Shown here in pieces: positions 8,838 to 18,853 of a stretch of DNA of 64,000 nt. The translations under genes and the position numbers were made by a program. The stretch is from Chamaesiphon minutus PCC 6605. Its GTDB lineage: Bacteria > Cyanobacteriota > Cyanobacteriia > Cyanobacteriales > Chamaesiphonaceae. Positions within the stretch are counted from its first letter, which is position 1; every line of letters begins with the position of its first letter. The DNA lies in NCBI RefSeq assembly GCF_000317145.1, contig NC_019697.1, positions 3,444,385-3,508,384 of the forward strand, given 5' to 3'. The notes beneath the pieces were generated by a model, which did not search any database, was not told the origin of the DNA, and saw nothing but the letters and a program-made list of their open reading frames with translations.

Positions 8838-9254
8838 AGTAACTCGCGTAAATAATCATCCACTTACTTATCCAGATATCGTGACTGTTCGTTAATTTGT
8901 GATGATTTGAACGATGTAACTCCATTGATTTATGTTGACAAGAGCTGACGTCTCTCACTAGTTACAACAGCTTCTCGATCGCAACAAGCTGAGTTCTGGC
9001 GATGGTTACCATAGTGTACCCACTGAGTAGCCAAAGAGTAGCATGTAAGTAGTTATTTCTTTTGAATTGCGATTTTACTTACTGGTTGTAGCTTGCCAAG
9101 AGTATCACTCGTCAGGGTTTCACCAATGAAGTTTATCATTATCCGTTAACTAAGTATGTGAGTAACATAAATTACACATGCTGTTATGACAATCTTCGAT
9201 CGCCCGCATCTTTGATGACGCCCGACTCAAGCTAATGGTACAATTGTCCTGTGA
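8838..9254. other. Intergenic region between divergent genes
   Basis: 417 bases between the diguanylate cyclase gene (-) and holB (+). It must hold both promoters. I see no repeat, RNA gene or credible small reading frame. Confidence 0.5.
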
Positions 9255-10217
9255 ATGACAACTGGAAACTTGACTCAATTTAGCTCTATATTAGTCGGAC
9301 AAACTCAAGCCGTCGAAATTTTGACTCGATCGCTAGTCAAACAACGGCTCGCACCTGCATACCTATTTTATGGTGCCGATGGGATCGGCAAAACTCTTGC
9401 CGCTCGCTGTTTTATTGAATCGATCTTTTGTCATGAAGTTCCAGAAAACCAACAAGCGTTAATCAAACAAAAACTCCACCAGGGCAATCATCCCGATGTC
9501 TTGTGGGTAGCACCGACATACAACCACCAAGGAAAACTCTACTCCGCCGCAGAAGCCACCGCAGCAGGCATCAAACGCAAGACACCGCCCCAAATTAGGA
9601 TCGAACAAATTCGCGACATCAGTCGCTTTTTGGCGCGTCCACCACTACTAGGCGAGCGATCTGTGATTGCGATCGAGCAAGCCGAAACAATGCCAGAAGC
9701 CGCCGCAAATGCCCTATTAAAGACCCTAGAAGAGCCGGGAAAAGCCACCATCATTGCGATCGCCTCTAGCGTAGAATCTTTGCTACCGACGATTGTCTCT
9801 CGCTGTCAGCAGGTACCATTCCATCGACTCGATCGCACTTTGACGAGCCAAGTGTTGACTAAATTAGGTAAAACAGAAATCTTGGCACGATCGGAAATAT
9901 TGGGATTGGCTCAAGGTAGTCCCGGCGCGGCGATTGCCATCTGGGAGCAGTTGCAAGCCCTACCAGCGGATCTGCTCGATCGATCGACTAATTTACCGTT
10001 AAGCCGTCGTCAAGGGCTAGAATTAGCGGCTGGGATCGATCGAGATTTGGATTCGGTGGAGCAATTATGGTTGGTAGACTATCTTCAATATATCTACTGG
10101 CAAAAATATCGAGCCGCGAACCTAGTCGAGACGCTCGAACAAACGCGGTCGCAACTCCTGGCTTACGTTCAACCGCGTTTGGTGTGGGAATGTACCTTTT
10201 TGAAGATTGCTACTTAG
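9255..10217 (+). CDS. holB: DNA polymerase III delta-prime subunit
   Basis: 320 residues. An AAA+ clamp-loader fold with Walker A GADGIGKT (40-47) and the SRC arginine-finger motif in TIVSRCQQV. The sequence PEAAANALLKTLEEP is the hallmark of delta-prime/DnaX proteins. The four-cysteine zinc module of enterobacterial HolB is not evident, as is usual in cyanobacteria. The C-terminus is the helical collar domain. The subunit helps load the beta clamp during replication. It is transcribed convergently with the TPR gene, 11 bases apart. Confidence 0.9.
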   Translation: MTTGNLTQFSSILVGQTQAVEILTRSLVKQRLAPAYLFYGADGIGKTLAARCFIESIFCHEVPENQQALIKQKLHQGNHPDVLWVAPTYNHQGKLYSAAEATAAGIKRKTPPQIRIEQIRDISRFLARPPLLGERSVIAIEQAETMPEAAANALLKTLEEPGKATIIAIASSVESLLPTIVSRCQQVPFHRLDRTLTSQVLTKLGKTEILARSEILGLAQGSPGAAIAIWEQLQALPADLLDRSTNLPLSRRQGLELAAGIDRDLDSVEQLWLVDYLQYIYWQKYRAANLVETLEQTRSQLLAYVQPRLVWECTFLKIAT

Positions 10218-10228
10218 GGATTATCGAC

Positions 10229-11701
10229 TTATTTTAGTCTTTCCAACCTGCGCATGACAGATTCATAGGCAGCCTGATTATTTTGGGCTTGAAACAATCT
10301 TGCTGCTGTTTTTAAATCTTCGGTAGCAGCAGAATTGGCTTGGAGTTGGGCTTGGAGCAATCCCCGATTGCTGTATGCCAGAGCGTTATTTGGTTGCAAG
10401 CGAATTGCCGTATTGTAGTCAGCCAGAGCCTTTTGATACTCTTGTAGTTGAGCCAAAGAGACCCCACGATTGAAGTATAAGTCGGCATTTTTGGGATCGC
10501 TGGCGATGCCCTGAGTGTAATCTGCGATGGCTTTGCGATACTCACCAGCCACATAATAGACGATCCCACGATTGAGGTATGCTGTGCCGTAATTGGGTTT
10601 GAGTTGAATGGCTTGAGTATAGTCCGCGATCGCAGCTTGGCGATTGCCGATCGAAGAGTAAAGAATCCCACGATTGTTATATGCTTCGACTAATTTAGGA
10701 TTGAGCTTGAGTGCGGTAGTATAATCGGCGATCGCTTGAGTTTTGTCACCATTCTCAGCTTTGATGATAGCGCGATTGAAAAAGGCAAAGGCATCAGTCG
10801 GATTGATGCTCGCTACCCGATCGTAGTCGCTAATTGCTCCAGTGCGATTTCCGAGTGAATTTTGGGCATTAGCACGGTTGAAATAAGCATTGGAGCTATT
10901 GGGATTTAAGGCGATCGCTCGATTGAAATCAGCGAGTGCAGCTTGGGAATCGCCCATTAATTCTCTAGTTTTACCGCGACCATTGTAAGCTTTAGCATAG
11001 TTCGGTCTCAAGGCAATTACCCGATCGAAATCAGCGAGCGCACCCGTGAAGTCGCCCAGATCGAGTTTGGCGATGCCGCGATTGTAGAAAGCATCTACAT
11101 TCTTGGGATCGAGTTGGATTGCTTGAGCGTAACTGGCGATCGCGCCTTGTTTATCCCCATTTTGCGACAAGATGATACCTTTACCGATCGCTAGTTGCGG
11201 ATCGGTGGGTTTAATCGCGCTTGCGGCTTGGAAGTCGGCTAAGGCACCCGCCCGATCGCCAATATTCAAACGAGCAAAACCTCTGTTGGCATAAGCTTCA
11301 AAAAATTTTGGATTGAGAACCAGCGCGCTAGTATAGTCGGCAATTGCACCCGTACTGTCGCCGTTTAAACCTTTAACGATGCCCCGGTTGTTGTAAGCAT
11401 CGACAAAATTAGATTGCAAGGCAATCGCCCGATTGAAGTCAGCAATTGCGCCGACTCGATCGCGAGATCGAAAACGACGCATCGCTCGATTGTAAAAATC
11501 TCTAGCCGTTTTTAAATTTTTGGGAGCTGGTGTTTTTCTAGTAACTTGGCGAGCTAACACGATCTCAGATGGAGCTTCGGTAGCAGCTACGCGTACTGAT
11601 GGTAACAGCGAGATCGTCAAAAGCAAAATGCTCGACAGCGAGATGTGGAGTCGAGACATCCACTTGTCAGAAAATTGTCGGCGATTGGATGTGTTCATCA
11701 T
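10229..11701 (-). CDS. Secreted or periplasmic TPR-repeat protein
   Basis: 490 residues. A basic start and a hydrophobic segment (about 20-35, ISLSSILLLTISLLPSV) followed by a small-residue region look like a signal peptide or anchor. From about residue 60 to the end there are roughly twelve 34-residue TPR units, each with the A-Y-x-N-R-G / A-I-A-D-Y-x-x-A-I-x-L-x-P-x pattern. TPR arrays bind protein partners; the ligand cannot be read from sequence. Cyanobacteria have many of these. It is monocistronic. Confidence 0.88.
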   Translation of the reverse strand: MMNTSNRRQFSDKWMSRLHISLSSILLLTISLLPSVRVAATEAPSEIVLARQVTRKTPAPKNLKTARDFYNRAMRRFRSRDRVGAIADFNRAIALQSNFVDAYNNRGIVKGLNGDSTGAIADYTSALVLNPKFFEAYANRGFARLNIGDRAGALADFQAASAIKPTDPQLAIGKGIILSQNGDKQGAIASYAQAIQLDPKNVDAFYNRGIAKLDLGDFTGALADFDRVIALRPNYAKAYNGRGKTRELMGDSQAALADFNRAIALNPNSSNAYFNRANAQNSLGNRTGAISDYDRVASINPTDAFAFFNRAIIKAENGDKTQAIADYTTALKLNPKLVEAYNNRGILYSSIGNRQAAIADYTQAIQLKPNYGTAYLNRGIVYYVAGEYRKAIADYTQGIASDPKNADLYFNRGVSLAQLQEYQKALADYNTAIRLQPNNALAYSNRGLLQAQLQANSAATEDLKTAARLFQAQNNQAAYESVMRRLERLK

Positions 11702-12217
11702 TGAATATAGGAGGCGATCGATTTAGGCGATCGCGCTGAGTCAGGACAAATGTGTATTATCTAAAATCTTGAATAGTTTCTAGCTAGCTAAATCCTATCT
11801 TCATGGTGCTCAACTTATTTCTGGACGGAATAATGAAATAATTATCGGCGTGTGTAACTATATTTTAACAAATCTTCCAATCTCTTGAAGTTAATGTAGG
11901 CTGATTTCTCAACAATTAACAACGTACAAATATCGTAAAAATGACTGTCTGTAAAGCTTAGACGATCGGATCTTCCTGGATGTCGCTCTGTTAAATCTCA
12001 TCAAATTTTGAGTATAAAATCATACTATTTATAGATACTTCATACCTAAAAACGCACCTTGCTGTTGCTCGAAAAGTCAGCGAAATCTCCAGCATCAAGT
12101 CATTCAAACTAGAAGTCAGATCTCTACTTACTAGTTGCCATCGAGCAACTTTAAATTCAAACTTATTCACAGATCTCATCGTCAGGGCGAGTTGGTGCTA
12201 ACAGCGACTGCATTCTC
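11702..12217. other. Intergenic region, no feature recognised
   Basis: 516 bases upstream of the TPR gene and downstream of the YqgF-like gene. It is AT-rich, with GTTGCTCGA and TCGAGCAAC as a loose inverted pair near 12064-12150. A 62-codon reading frame on the minus strand (11991-12179) has no family signal and I do not call it. Confidence 0.4.
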
Positions 12218-12646
12218 CTAACAATCGGGGTTTTTACTCAAGTATCGTTCGACTAAAATAATTGCCACTAGATCGTCGATCGGGCGGGGTGGTTGGCGCA
12301 TCCCTTGGGGAATTAAACTGGTAAGCAAGTTAGGCGGATACATTTGCCAATATCGATCGCGCGCTTGTAGACTGCTATACCGCTCGTCAACTAGAGTAAT
12401 TGGTAAGTTGGGGAAAACTGCGGTCAATTGTCGTTGCCATTGTTTTGCGGTAGTTTGGTCGCCCATGACAATCCGACTGACGTTATACTGCTGACATAGA
12501 TTGCTAATCTGCGAAATGACCTCGGCTGTCAACAGTACTTGATGGTAAAGCAAAGCTCGATCTCCATTCATCACGGCAACTCCACACTTATCCTTACCCG
12601 GATCGAATCCTAATATTGTTTCATTTTCTCGATGGCAATCTGTCAT
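12218..12646 (-). CDS. YqgF/RuvX-like nuclease (pre-16S rRNA processing / resolvase fold)
   Basis: 142 residues with an RNase H-like fold. FDPGKDKCGVAV carries the first catalytic Asp, VDERYSS the middle Glu-containing motif, and PIDDLVAIILVERYL the last Asp pair. YqgF family members mature the 5' end of 16S rRNA in bacteria and resemble Holliday junction resolvases. Cyanobacteria often have a divergent copy of this type beside a canonical one, so I leave the symbol empty. Single gene. Confidence 0.8.
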   Translation of the reverse strand: MTDCHRENETILGFDPGKDKCGVAVMNGDRALLYHQVLLTAEVISQISNLCQQYNVSRIVMGDQTTAKQWQRQLTAVFPNLPITLVDERYSSLQARDRYWQMYPPNLLTSLIPQGMRQPPRPIDDLVAIILVERYLSKNPDC

Positions 12647-12834
12647 GGTGGTTTTAGGATTTAGGTCTTAGGCTTAGGCTTGAAAAGTGATAACTAAGTA
12701 GCTAGTAGTCTACGGCGTAAATCTAGTTACTATTTTGGCGGGAAGTCTTGTCTCTTTTCCACAATCTAATTACATCTGCATAATCAAGTTCTCTGAATTT
12801 CTGATTTCCCCAGTCACCCAGTTCCCCCATCCCC

Positions 12835-14013
12835 ATGCTCGATCGCATTCACTCCATTGCTACCAACCTCGCACCGAGATTGATTGAAATTCGCCGTCAT
12901 ATCCACGCTCATCCCGAATTGAGCGGACAGGAATATCAAACGGCGGCTTACATCGCGGGGGTATTATCGGCTGCTGGATTGCAGACACAAGAATCTGTGG
13001 GCAAAACGGGCGTTGTCGGCGAACTCGTAGGCGCAGGTACAGACGATCGCTTGTTGGCGATTCGGACTGATATGGACGCACTCCCGATCGTCGAGCGGAC
13101 GGGATTGCCATTTAGCTCTAAAAATCAGGGGATCATGCACGCTTGCGGTCATGATGTGCATACTACCGTCGGTTTGGGTACCGCGATGATTCTGGCAGAA
13201 TTGGGCATGGAATTACCCGGTACGACGCGATTTATCTTTCAACCCGCTGAAGAAATCGCGCAGGGTGCTGCCTGGATGGTCGCTGACGGGGTGATGAAAG
13301 AGGTGGATAGTATTTTTTCCCTGCACGTATTTCCATCGATTCCAGCAGGCTCGATCGGGATTAGGTATGGAGCCTTAACCGCCGCCGCTGATGACCTGGA
13401 GATTACTATTATCGGCGAATCTGGGCATGGTGCCAGACCCCATGAAGCCGTGGATGCAATTTGGATCGCGTCGCAGGTAATTACCGGACTGCAACAGGCA
13501 ATTAGCCGCACCCAGAATCCATTACGCCCGATCGTGTTGACGATCGGGACGATAAAAGGCGGACGCGCTCCCAATATTATCGCCGATCGTGTGGAGTTAT
13601 CCGGTACCGTGCGATCGCTCCATCCCGATACTCATGCAACGTTACCCGATTGGATCGAGCAAATCGTTACCGATATTTGCCGCACCTATGGCGCGAAATG
13701 CCAAGTTAATTATCGGCGCGGCGTACCTTCAGTGCAGAATGATATTGCCTTAACTCAAATCCTCGAATCATCCGCTAGAGCCGCTTGGGGCAGCGATCGA
13801 GTCCAAATCTTACCCGAACCCTCCCTCGGCGCTGAGGACTTCTCCATGTACCTGCAACATGCCCCAGGAACGATGTTTCGCTTGGGTGTCGGTATGCCCG
13901 ATGCGAAGAATTACCCCCTCCATCATCCGCAATTTATGGTGGATGAGTCGGCAATTATTACTGGAGTAGTGACGATGGCATATACGGCATATCAATATTG
14001 GCAAAGTAATTGA
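12835..14013 (+). CDS. M20D-family amidohydrolase (hippurate / IAA-amino acid hydrolase type)
   Basis: 392 residues, normal for the family. The metal-binding set is visible: C104-x-H106 in MHACGHDVH, EE in QPAEEIAQGA, LHVFP (His), and the C-terminal PSLGAEDFSMYL / HHPQF. The dimerisation domain is central, with GHGARPHEAVDAI. Members hydrolyse N-acyl amino acids. The natural substrate is unknown; hippurate, N-acetyl-amino acid and auxin-conjugate names are transfers. No linked pathway genes. Confidence 0.93.
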   Translation: MLDRIHSIATNLAPRLIEIRRHIHAHPELSGQEYQTAAYIAGVLSAAGLQTQESVGKTGVVGELVGAGTDDRLLAIRTDMDALPIVERTGLPFSSKNQGIMHACGHDVHTTVGLGTAMILAELGMELPGTTRFIFQPAEEIAQGAAWMVADGVMKEVDSIFSLHVFPSIPAGSIGIRYGALTAAADDLEITIIGESGHGARPHEAVDAIWIASQVITGLQQAISRTQNPLRPIVLTIGTIKGGRAPNIIADRVELSGTVRSLHPDTHATLPDWIEQIVTDICRTYGAKCQVNYRRGVPSVQNDIALTQILESSARAAWGSDRVQILPEPSLGAEDFSMYLQHAPGTMFRLGVGMPDAKNYPLHHPQFMVDESAIITGVVTMAYTAYQYWQSN

Positions 14014-14044
14014 TAATTGATAACTGGCGTTTTAGGATGGGGGT

Positions 14045-14445
14045 TTAAAATCCTCTATTTGTTTTAATAGCAATACCTTGATAAAAATAGCCGCCAATTT
14101 TAGGTGTATCGGCGGCATAGAACTCATGTACTTTTAAATCCTCAAATTGTTGTGAAATTAGTACCTTAATATCGCGATCGAGATGACAGCCTTCACCAAT
14201 GATTTTCTGAATTGGGGTGAGGCGATGTTGCCAAGTCTGAATATTCGGTTCGTTACTCAACCCATGTTCGATAAATCGACTCGATCGGCTGGATAATATG
14301 CTAAATTTAAGCCCGTCCCAAATCCAATTTCTAAAACATTGCCGCTAGCATCTGCCAAAACTTGTCGGCGATAATTAGCAAAACTTTCGCCAGACATTAC
14401 TCGATCGATTAAAGTCGGAAAAATGAGCTGGGAATAGATATTCAT
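14045..14445 (-). pseudogene. Class I SAM methyltransferase with internal deletion and frameshift
   Basis: The 5' part from the ATG at 14445 (MNIYSQLIFPTLIDRVMSGE) includes SAM motif I, VLEIGFGTGLNLAYYP. After YYPAD the frame breaks into a stop near 14257. The next frame continues with the tail of the same kind of protein: FIEHGLSNEPNIQTWQ and then GCHLDRDI to the end. The expected middle, including motifs II and III, is gone, about 75 residues judged by typical ~205-residue relatives. The junction lies in the GATCGAGTCGATTTATCGA stretch near 14275-14285. It is an internal deletion, not an insertion. Not likely functional. Confidence 0.82.
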
Positions 14446-14509
14446 CAAGATTTTAACTCAGTGACGCGCATCAAGACAGTACATAACCATTCGTAAAAGC
14501 GTAGATATC

Positions 14510-14569
14510 AGGGTACCCACAAGGGGCACCCCTACACAATTAGCCTGTAGGGGTGCCCCTGGGTACCCT
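14510..14569. repeat. Long inverted repeat (GGGTACCC / GGGGCACCCCTACA)
   Basis: The left arm 14510-14536 and right arm 14546-14569 pair except for a 3-base insertion (ACA) in the left arm, with a 9-base loop. It sits after the 3' end of the propeller gene. It could be a REP/MITE relic or act as a terminator. Confidence 0.7.
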
Positions 14570-14619
14570 CCCAATCTCGCAGTAATAGAATCGCATTATT
14601 GATATCGGCAAAATAATAC

Positions 14620-16080
14620 TTATGATAACCAGCGTGGATGCCAACCAGACAGAGGTAATCGCGTTGCTGTGATTGGTGTTTTTATTTCGCGAATATTGGG
14701 AGGAATTGGTAATAACCATAAAATGCCATTGCTACTACCTTGAACGATCTGATTGGTACTTTCGCCCAGATCTACTTGATCGAACATTACCGCCAAACCA
14801 TCTGGAGATAAACTCATCTGAAGACCCTGCTGGATTGGTAACAGCGTCATTTGTAAAATCTTTCTAGTTTTAGTATCGATCGCAGCTAAAAATGGTTCTT
14901 CATAGCTAGTTTCGCCTTTGGTTTTTAGCTCGGTAGCCAAACAATAAATAATATCTTTATCTGGTGAAAACTTGGCATCCCAAATCGAGCCATTAGTATT
15001 GAATATTTGCTGCTCTATGCCATCATTTTTGACAACAAATAGTGACTTGGTATAGTTGCTATTATATTCCACCATCGCAGCGGCTGTGCCATCGTTAGCA
15101 AAGCTCAATACATTCCCAAACTTAGGTAAAAAATCAAGCTTACTATTCGCATTTGGCACGATCGAAAAAATCGATACGCCCTGACCTACAGCAGCAGCAA
15201 CCTCCGTACTATCTGGCGTAATCACAAAATCACCACTTTGTTTGAGCTTGGCAGGAGGAACCGATTTATCTAAAGCCACTACCCACAAGGCAAAATCAGT
15301 CGAGTTTTTGCGACTGACTCGTTGGACGACAACTGTTTTACCATCAGGAGAGAGGTCGAATTTGACGTTTTGATAATCGCGATTGTCGAGCACTACTTCT
15401 AGCTTACCAGGAGGAATAAATTGCTCGTCGTTCTCGGTATTGCGCGGAGCAATTCCGGTGCTGATACTATAAACTTGCTGCGAGGCGATCGCGGGTTGAC
15501 GATTTTCGAGTGTTTGGCGATCGGTTGCTGTAAAAACAATCTTTTGGCTGTAACGATCGGCTTTAAAATCTGTCACGACTAAATTTGGTGGCGTAATCGC
15601 GATCGGGCTTTGCGTTTTAAAATTGTAGATGACGATCCGACCTCTATCTGCTTCTCCACTGCTAATATACGCAAACATTCGATCGGGCGTCCGAAACTGT
15701 CCGACAAAAGGAACGATTTCCTTCCCTCTTTGCTTGCCAATTTTCTCTCTAACACCCCGCAAATCGACTTGATAAGTATTTCCATAGGGAGCTGGAGACA
15801 GCAGCGTATAAGCCATTTTAGACCCCGCCCAACTGATTTTCCCTGGTAATGGCGGTGCGACTTTGAGCTGTTGGGCGACGACAGCACGATCCATCGGACG
15901 ATTGAATGTCAGCGTAAATGCCGTATCTTCAGCACCAATCGATCGATTTTGCCAATTAAAATCGCGCACCTGCGGCAAAGTCCGATCGCCACTCACCAAT
16001 AGCAGCAGAGTCACGATCGCCAATCCAGTCATGACTGCCATGGCAATGCGATCTAGGGGTTGTAAGGGAGTGTTAGTCAC
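14620..16080 (-). CDS. Membrane-anchored Ig-like/beta-propeller protein, function unknown
   Basis: 486 residues. A single N-terminal membrane segment lies at about 12-30 (IAMAVMTGLAIVTLLLLV). An Ig-like domain follows (about 45-125; FTLTFNRPMDRAVV is typical of the Big_5-type fold). The remainder, from about 130, is a TolB/WD-like propeller with repeated S-PDG-K and F-S-D motifs such as DLSPDGKTVVVQR and KFSPDKDIIYCLA. It probably sits outside the membrane in the periplasm. No enzymatic motif is seen. It is alone on its strand; the nearest gene upstream on the strand is 125 bases away behind a G-rich repeat. Confidence 0.7.
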   Translation of the reverse strand: MTNTPLQPLDRIAMAVMTGLAIVTLLLLVSGDRTLPQVRDFNWQNRSIGAEDTAFTLTFNRPMDRAVVAQQLKVAPPLPGKISWAGSKMAYTLLSPAPYGNTYQVDLRGVREKIGKQRGKEIVPFVGQFRTPDRMFAYISSGEADRGRIVIYNFKTQSPIAITPPNLVVTDFKADRYSQKIVFTATDRQTLENRQPAIASQQVYSISTGIAPRNTENDEQFIPPGKLEVVLDNRDYQNVKFDLSPDGKTVVVQRVSRKNSTDFALWVVALDKSVPPAKLKQSGDFVITPDSTEVAAAVGQGVSIFSIVPNANSKLDFLPKFGNVLSFANDGTAAAMVEYNSNYTKSLFVVKNDGIEQQIFNTNGSIWDAKFSPDKDIIYCLATELKTKGETSYEEPFLAAIDTKTRKILQMTLLPIQQGLQMSLSPDGLAVMFDQVDLGESTNQIVQGSSNGILWLLPIPPNIREIKTPITATRLPLSGWHPRWLS

Positions 16081-16155
16081 AGGGGGACGGGGGGACGAGG
16101 GGACGGGGAGACGGGGAGACGGGGAGACTGGGGGGACGGGGGGACGGGGGGACGG
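16081..16155. repeat. G-rich tandem repeat (GGGGGACG / GGGGAGAC units)
   Basis: An imperfect 8-base repeat directly upstream of the propeller gene start. Similar in style to 36669-36782. Confidence 0.85.
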
Positions 16156-16205
16156 AAATATTCAATCCAAAATCCAAAATCCACAATCCAAAATCCACAA
16201 TCCAC

Positions 16206-16970
16206 TTACTCCTGATAAGGATTCTTAGGAACTGCAATTGGCTGGACTTCGCTGGTTTCGATGACTAATTGGCGACTCCCAGAGAATGTTTCGACGATCG
16301 CTTTACCTTTGATTTGAAGCCAGCTATCTTGAGGATATTGGCTGCGATCGCCTGTGAGCTTGACTGGCAGCGAGACGGGGTAAACATCTGCGGCACAACA
16401 GGTAATTACGAATCTCGACAGTAATATGTAGTTAGCAGGCAGATCTTTGGGGTAAAACACGAACCCTTTGAGGTTGGCTTTTTGGTTTAAATAGGCGTCG
16501 GGTTCGGGATAACTATTGAGCGTTCGCACCCAATCTACCAGCGTTCTAGATTCGGGTTTGATATTCGAGCGGAAGGCTTGGGGTTTATCTCTGGTAACTG
16601 TCACCGATTCTGAAGAAACACCCCGCTGGATGGCGGTGTGAGAGGTAAATAATTTTGGTGTAATAATCAATCCAGCGATCGCCGTACCCAAGAGCAACAT
16701 GGTTGTAAACCAAGGCGGGAGCAGATTGCTATGTAGTTCGGACGAGATTGCCATCTGACCCCGATACAGTCGCCACCCCTGAAACAAACCAATTAATAAT
16801 AAACAACCACCCGTGACAGTTACAAGTAGATAATAACTGGGATGAATCAGGATGAATAAGGTTCCGTCGATCGCGTACTTAAGTAATAAGATCCCCCATG
16901 CCGCTACTGCCGTAATATCTAACCACGACTTGCGCAAATTGGAGCGATCGGTGGGTGAGTTAACTGACAT
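16206..16970 (-). CDS. TIGR03943 / DUF1980-family protein, permease partner
   Basis: 254 residues. Two N-terminal membrane helices (about 18-35 and 45-63), a third near 85-105, then a soluble domain. The C-terminal RFVITCCAADVYPVSLPV is the conserved family core. The gene overlaps the upstream permease gene by 11 bases, the standard arrangement for this pair in many bacteria. In Bacilli the homologous pair is linked to zinc homeostasis. A metal role here is an inference; the Cys-Cys of TCCAAD could bind metal. Confidence 0.85.
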   Translation of the reverse strand: MSVNSPTDRSNLRKSWLDITAVAAWGILLLKYAIDGTLFILIHPSYYLLVTVTGGCLLLIGLFQGWRLYRGQMAISSELHSNLLPPWFTTMLLLGTAIAGLIITPKLFTSHTAIQRGVSSESVTVTRDKPQAFRSNIKPESRTLVDWVRTLNSYPEPDAYLNQKANLKGFVFYPKDLPANYILLSRFVITCCAADVYPVSLPVKLTGDRSQYPQDSWLQIKGKAIVETFSGSRQLVIETSEVQPIAVPKNPYQE

Positions 16971-17952
16971 GGAAATTTACAAACAAGGTGAATAGGAAAG
17001 TTAATTGAGTCGCGATCGCGAAGAGATAAATAATCGCTTTGGGCTTAAATATCGACAACATTAATCCGATACTTTTGAGGTCGAACATCGGCCCAAACAC
17101 CAGAAATGCCAACAGCGAACCGCTCGTAAATGTCGCGGCAAAAGAGAGCGCGAAAAATGAGTCTACAGTAGAACAAATCGAAATCGAGCCAGCCAAGATC
17201 ATCATTACCACGATCGAGATAATTGGCCCTTCACCCAGACTAACAATTAATTCGCGTGGAGTGAGCGTTTGAATTGCCGCTGCCACTGCACTACCGAGGA
17301 TTAAAACTCCCCCTAGCTCGCGCAATTCTTGGATGACATTATCCAAGACTAAATTCAAATTAGCACGAAACGATCTCTTGGGTGGCTGAATTAGCTCTGG
17401 TGTCATCCGTTGCGGTGCCATCCCCCTACTACCCAGCATAAAATCGCCCCCATCGAGAATACTGTAGCCAGTACTAACTTTCGGCTCGGCACGAAGCGTA
17501 CCCATCGCGATCGCGGGTTGCAGAATAGGTTTGAGATCTTTTTGAACGCTAAAAATATAACCGATAATAGTCGCAATTAATAGCGAAAATACTACCCGCA
17601 AAACGACAATTTCCGGTCGATCGCGAAACGCAATCCAAGTAGACCAAATCACGATCGGATTGACAGTCGGTGCAGCCAGCAAAAATCCGATCGCAACAGG
17701 CATTGGAATCCCCTGCATAATCAATCGTCTCGCCACTGGCACATTTCCACATTCACAAACTGGGAATAAAAACCCAATACAACTGCCCGTAAAAGCACCC
17801 AGTAACGGATTTTTGGGCATCCGAGCGAGCAACCATCGTTCGTCGATACAAATCAGCAGTATGCTCGATAACAACACCCCCAGCAACAGAAATGGGAGTG
17901 CTTCTACCAGCAAGCTCAAAAAGAGCGTAAACGCATTATTAAGCTGTTCCAT
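16960..17952 (-). CDS. DUF318 / ArsP-type permease
   Basis: 330 residues with about eight hydrophobic segments. The conserved [14 protein letters not shown] and APTVNPIVI motifs are diagnostic of the UPF0718/ArsP_1 family, and [13 protein letters not shown] is the second repeat's equivalent. A polar loop of about 75 residues separates the two halves. First gene of a two-gene operon with the TIGR03943 protein. Likely exports an inorganic or organometal substrate; the substrate is unknown. Confidence 0.88.
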   Translation of the reverse strand: MEQLNNAFTLFLSLLVEALPFLLLGVLLSSILLICIDERWLLARMPKNPLLGAFTGSCIGFLFPVCECGNVPVARRLIMQGIPMPVAIGFLLAAPTVNPIVIWSTWIAFRDRPEIVVLRVVFSLLIATIIGYIFSVQKDLKPILQPAIAMGTLRAEPKVSTGYSILDGGDFMLGSRGMAPQRMTPELIQPPKRSFRANLNLVLDNVIQELRELGGVLILGSAVAAAIQTLTPRELIVSLGEGPIISIVVMMILAGSISICSTVDSFFALSFAATFTSGSLLAFLVFGPMFDLKSIGLMLSIFKPKAIIYLFAIATQLTFLFTLFVNFHVS

Positions 17953-17959
17953 CTCGATC

Positions 17960-18048
17960 TTGGGATTGGGGATTGGGGATTAGAGATTGGGGATTGGAGA
18001 TTGGAGATTGGGGATTGGGGATTGGAGACTGGGGATTGGGGATCGAAC
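17960..18048. repeat. STRR1-like heptamer repeat (GGGGATT / CCCCAAT)
   Basis: About twelve units of 7 bases, mainly GGGGATT and GGAGATT. This matches the CCCCA(A/G)T heptamers described as STRR1 in heterocystous cyanobacteria. It lies just upstream of the permease operon. Confidence 0.88.
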
Positions 18049-18104
18049 TTAGTAGTCACAACCTAATCCTCCTAATCCCTAAATCCTGACTTAGCAAAGA
18101 CAAC

Positions 18105-18761
18105 CTAATCCTGTAAATCCTGCAAATCCTTAAATCCTGATAATGGTTTGGCTGTTACGTATAACTCCAACAATCCAGGCGGCGGCAAGATTTCGATCCG
18201 GCGATTGGCAAGATCGACCACAGGCACGATTTCTTTGACGAATGGAATCATCGCCTCAGCGATTTTACCATCCCCATTCGGGACGCTAACTACCAAAATT
18301 TCGTGCCCAGCAGTAAAAATATCAGCTACAGTGCCAACTTCGACTCCCGTCACCCCATGAAAAACTGGCAACCCGATCAGATCCTGGCTGTGATACTCGC
18401 CAGGAGACAATCGCGGTCGATCGGTTGCGGGTAATAATAGCATTTGTCCGCGCAAATTCTCAGCTTGCGATCGAGTTTCAATCCCGGCTAATTGGACTAC
18501 AAATAAGCCTTTCCCAGGAATCTCATAACCTTTTTGCAACTGGATCGAGCGCGGCTCCACATCAGTCGCACCCCACAGCCAGCGTTCCCCCGCGCGCTCG
18601 AATCGTTCGGGAAAGTCCGAGTTCGGATATACCTTCACTTCGCCTTTAATCCCCTGTGCGCCGACGATCGAACCAATTTCCATCCAACCATCTGGCGGTA
18701 CTAATGGAGCTGTCCCAGAGGCAACCTTGCTGCGGGGAGTTTTAGAAGGTCGAATAGTCAT
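18105..18761 (-). CDS. rimM: Ribosome maturation factor RimM
   Basis: 218 residues. The N-terminal RimM domain starts at WMEIGSIVGAQGIKGEVKVYP (about 26-45) and contains GLFVVQLAGIETRSQAENLRG. The C-terminal PRC-barrel has YHSQDLIGLPV and a conserved E(M)IPFVKEIVP segment. RimM assists 30S head assembly, bound to S19. The first ~25 residues and the last ~10 (GFKDLQDLQD, from local repeats) exceed the usual length. A start nearer residue 26 is possible. Confidence 0.93.
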   Translation of the reverse strand: MTIRPSKTPRSKVASGTAPLVPPDGWMEIGSIVGAQGIKGEVKVYPNSDFPERFERAGERWLWGATDVEPRSIQLQKGYEIPGKGLFVVQLAGIETRSQAENLRGQMLLLPATDRPRLSPGEYHSQDLIGLPVFHGVTGVEVGTVADIFTAGHEILVVSVPNGDGKIAEAMIPFVKEIVPVVDLANRRIEILPPPGLLELYVTAKPLSGFKDLQDLQD

Positions 18762-18853
18762 AGCTCGGTCGGTAAGGAAAGAAGATCGATCTTTATGTTA
18801 AACCACAACCATCGATCTACCGCACCGCCAGCAACTGACAGCAAAGTTTATTA

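Noticed and set aside
11991-12179. 62-codon minus-strand frame in the TPR-YqgF gap
   Set aside because: No recognised motif, no clear start context.
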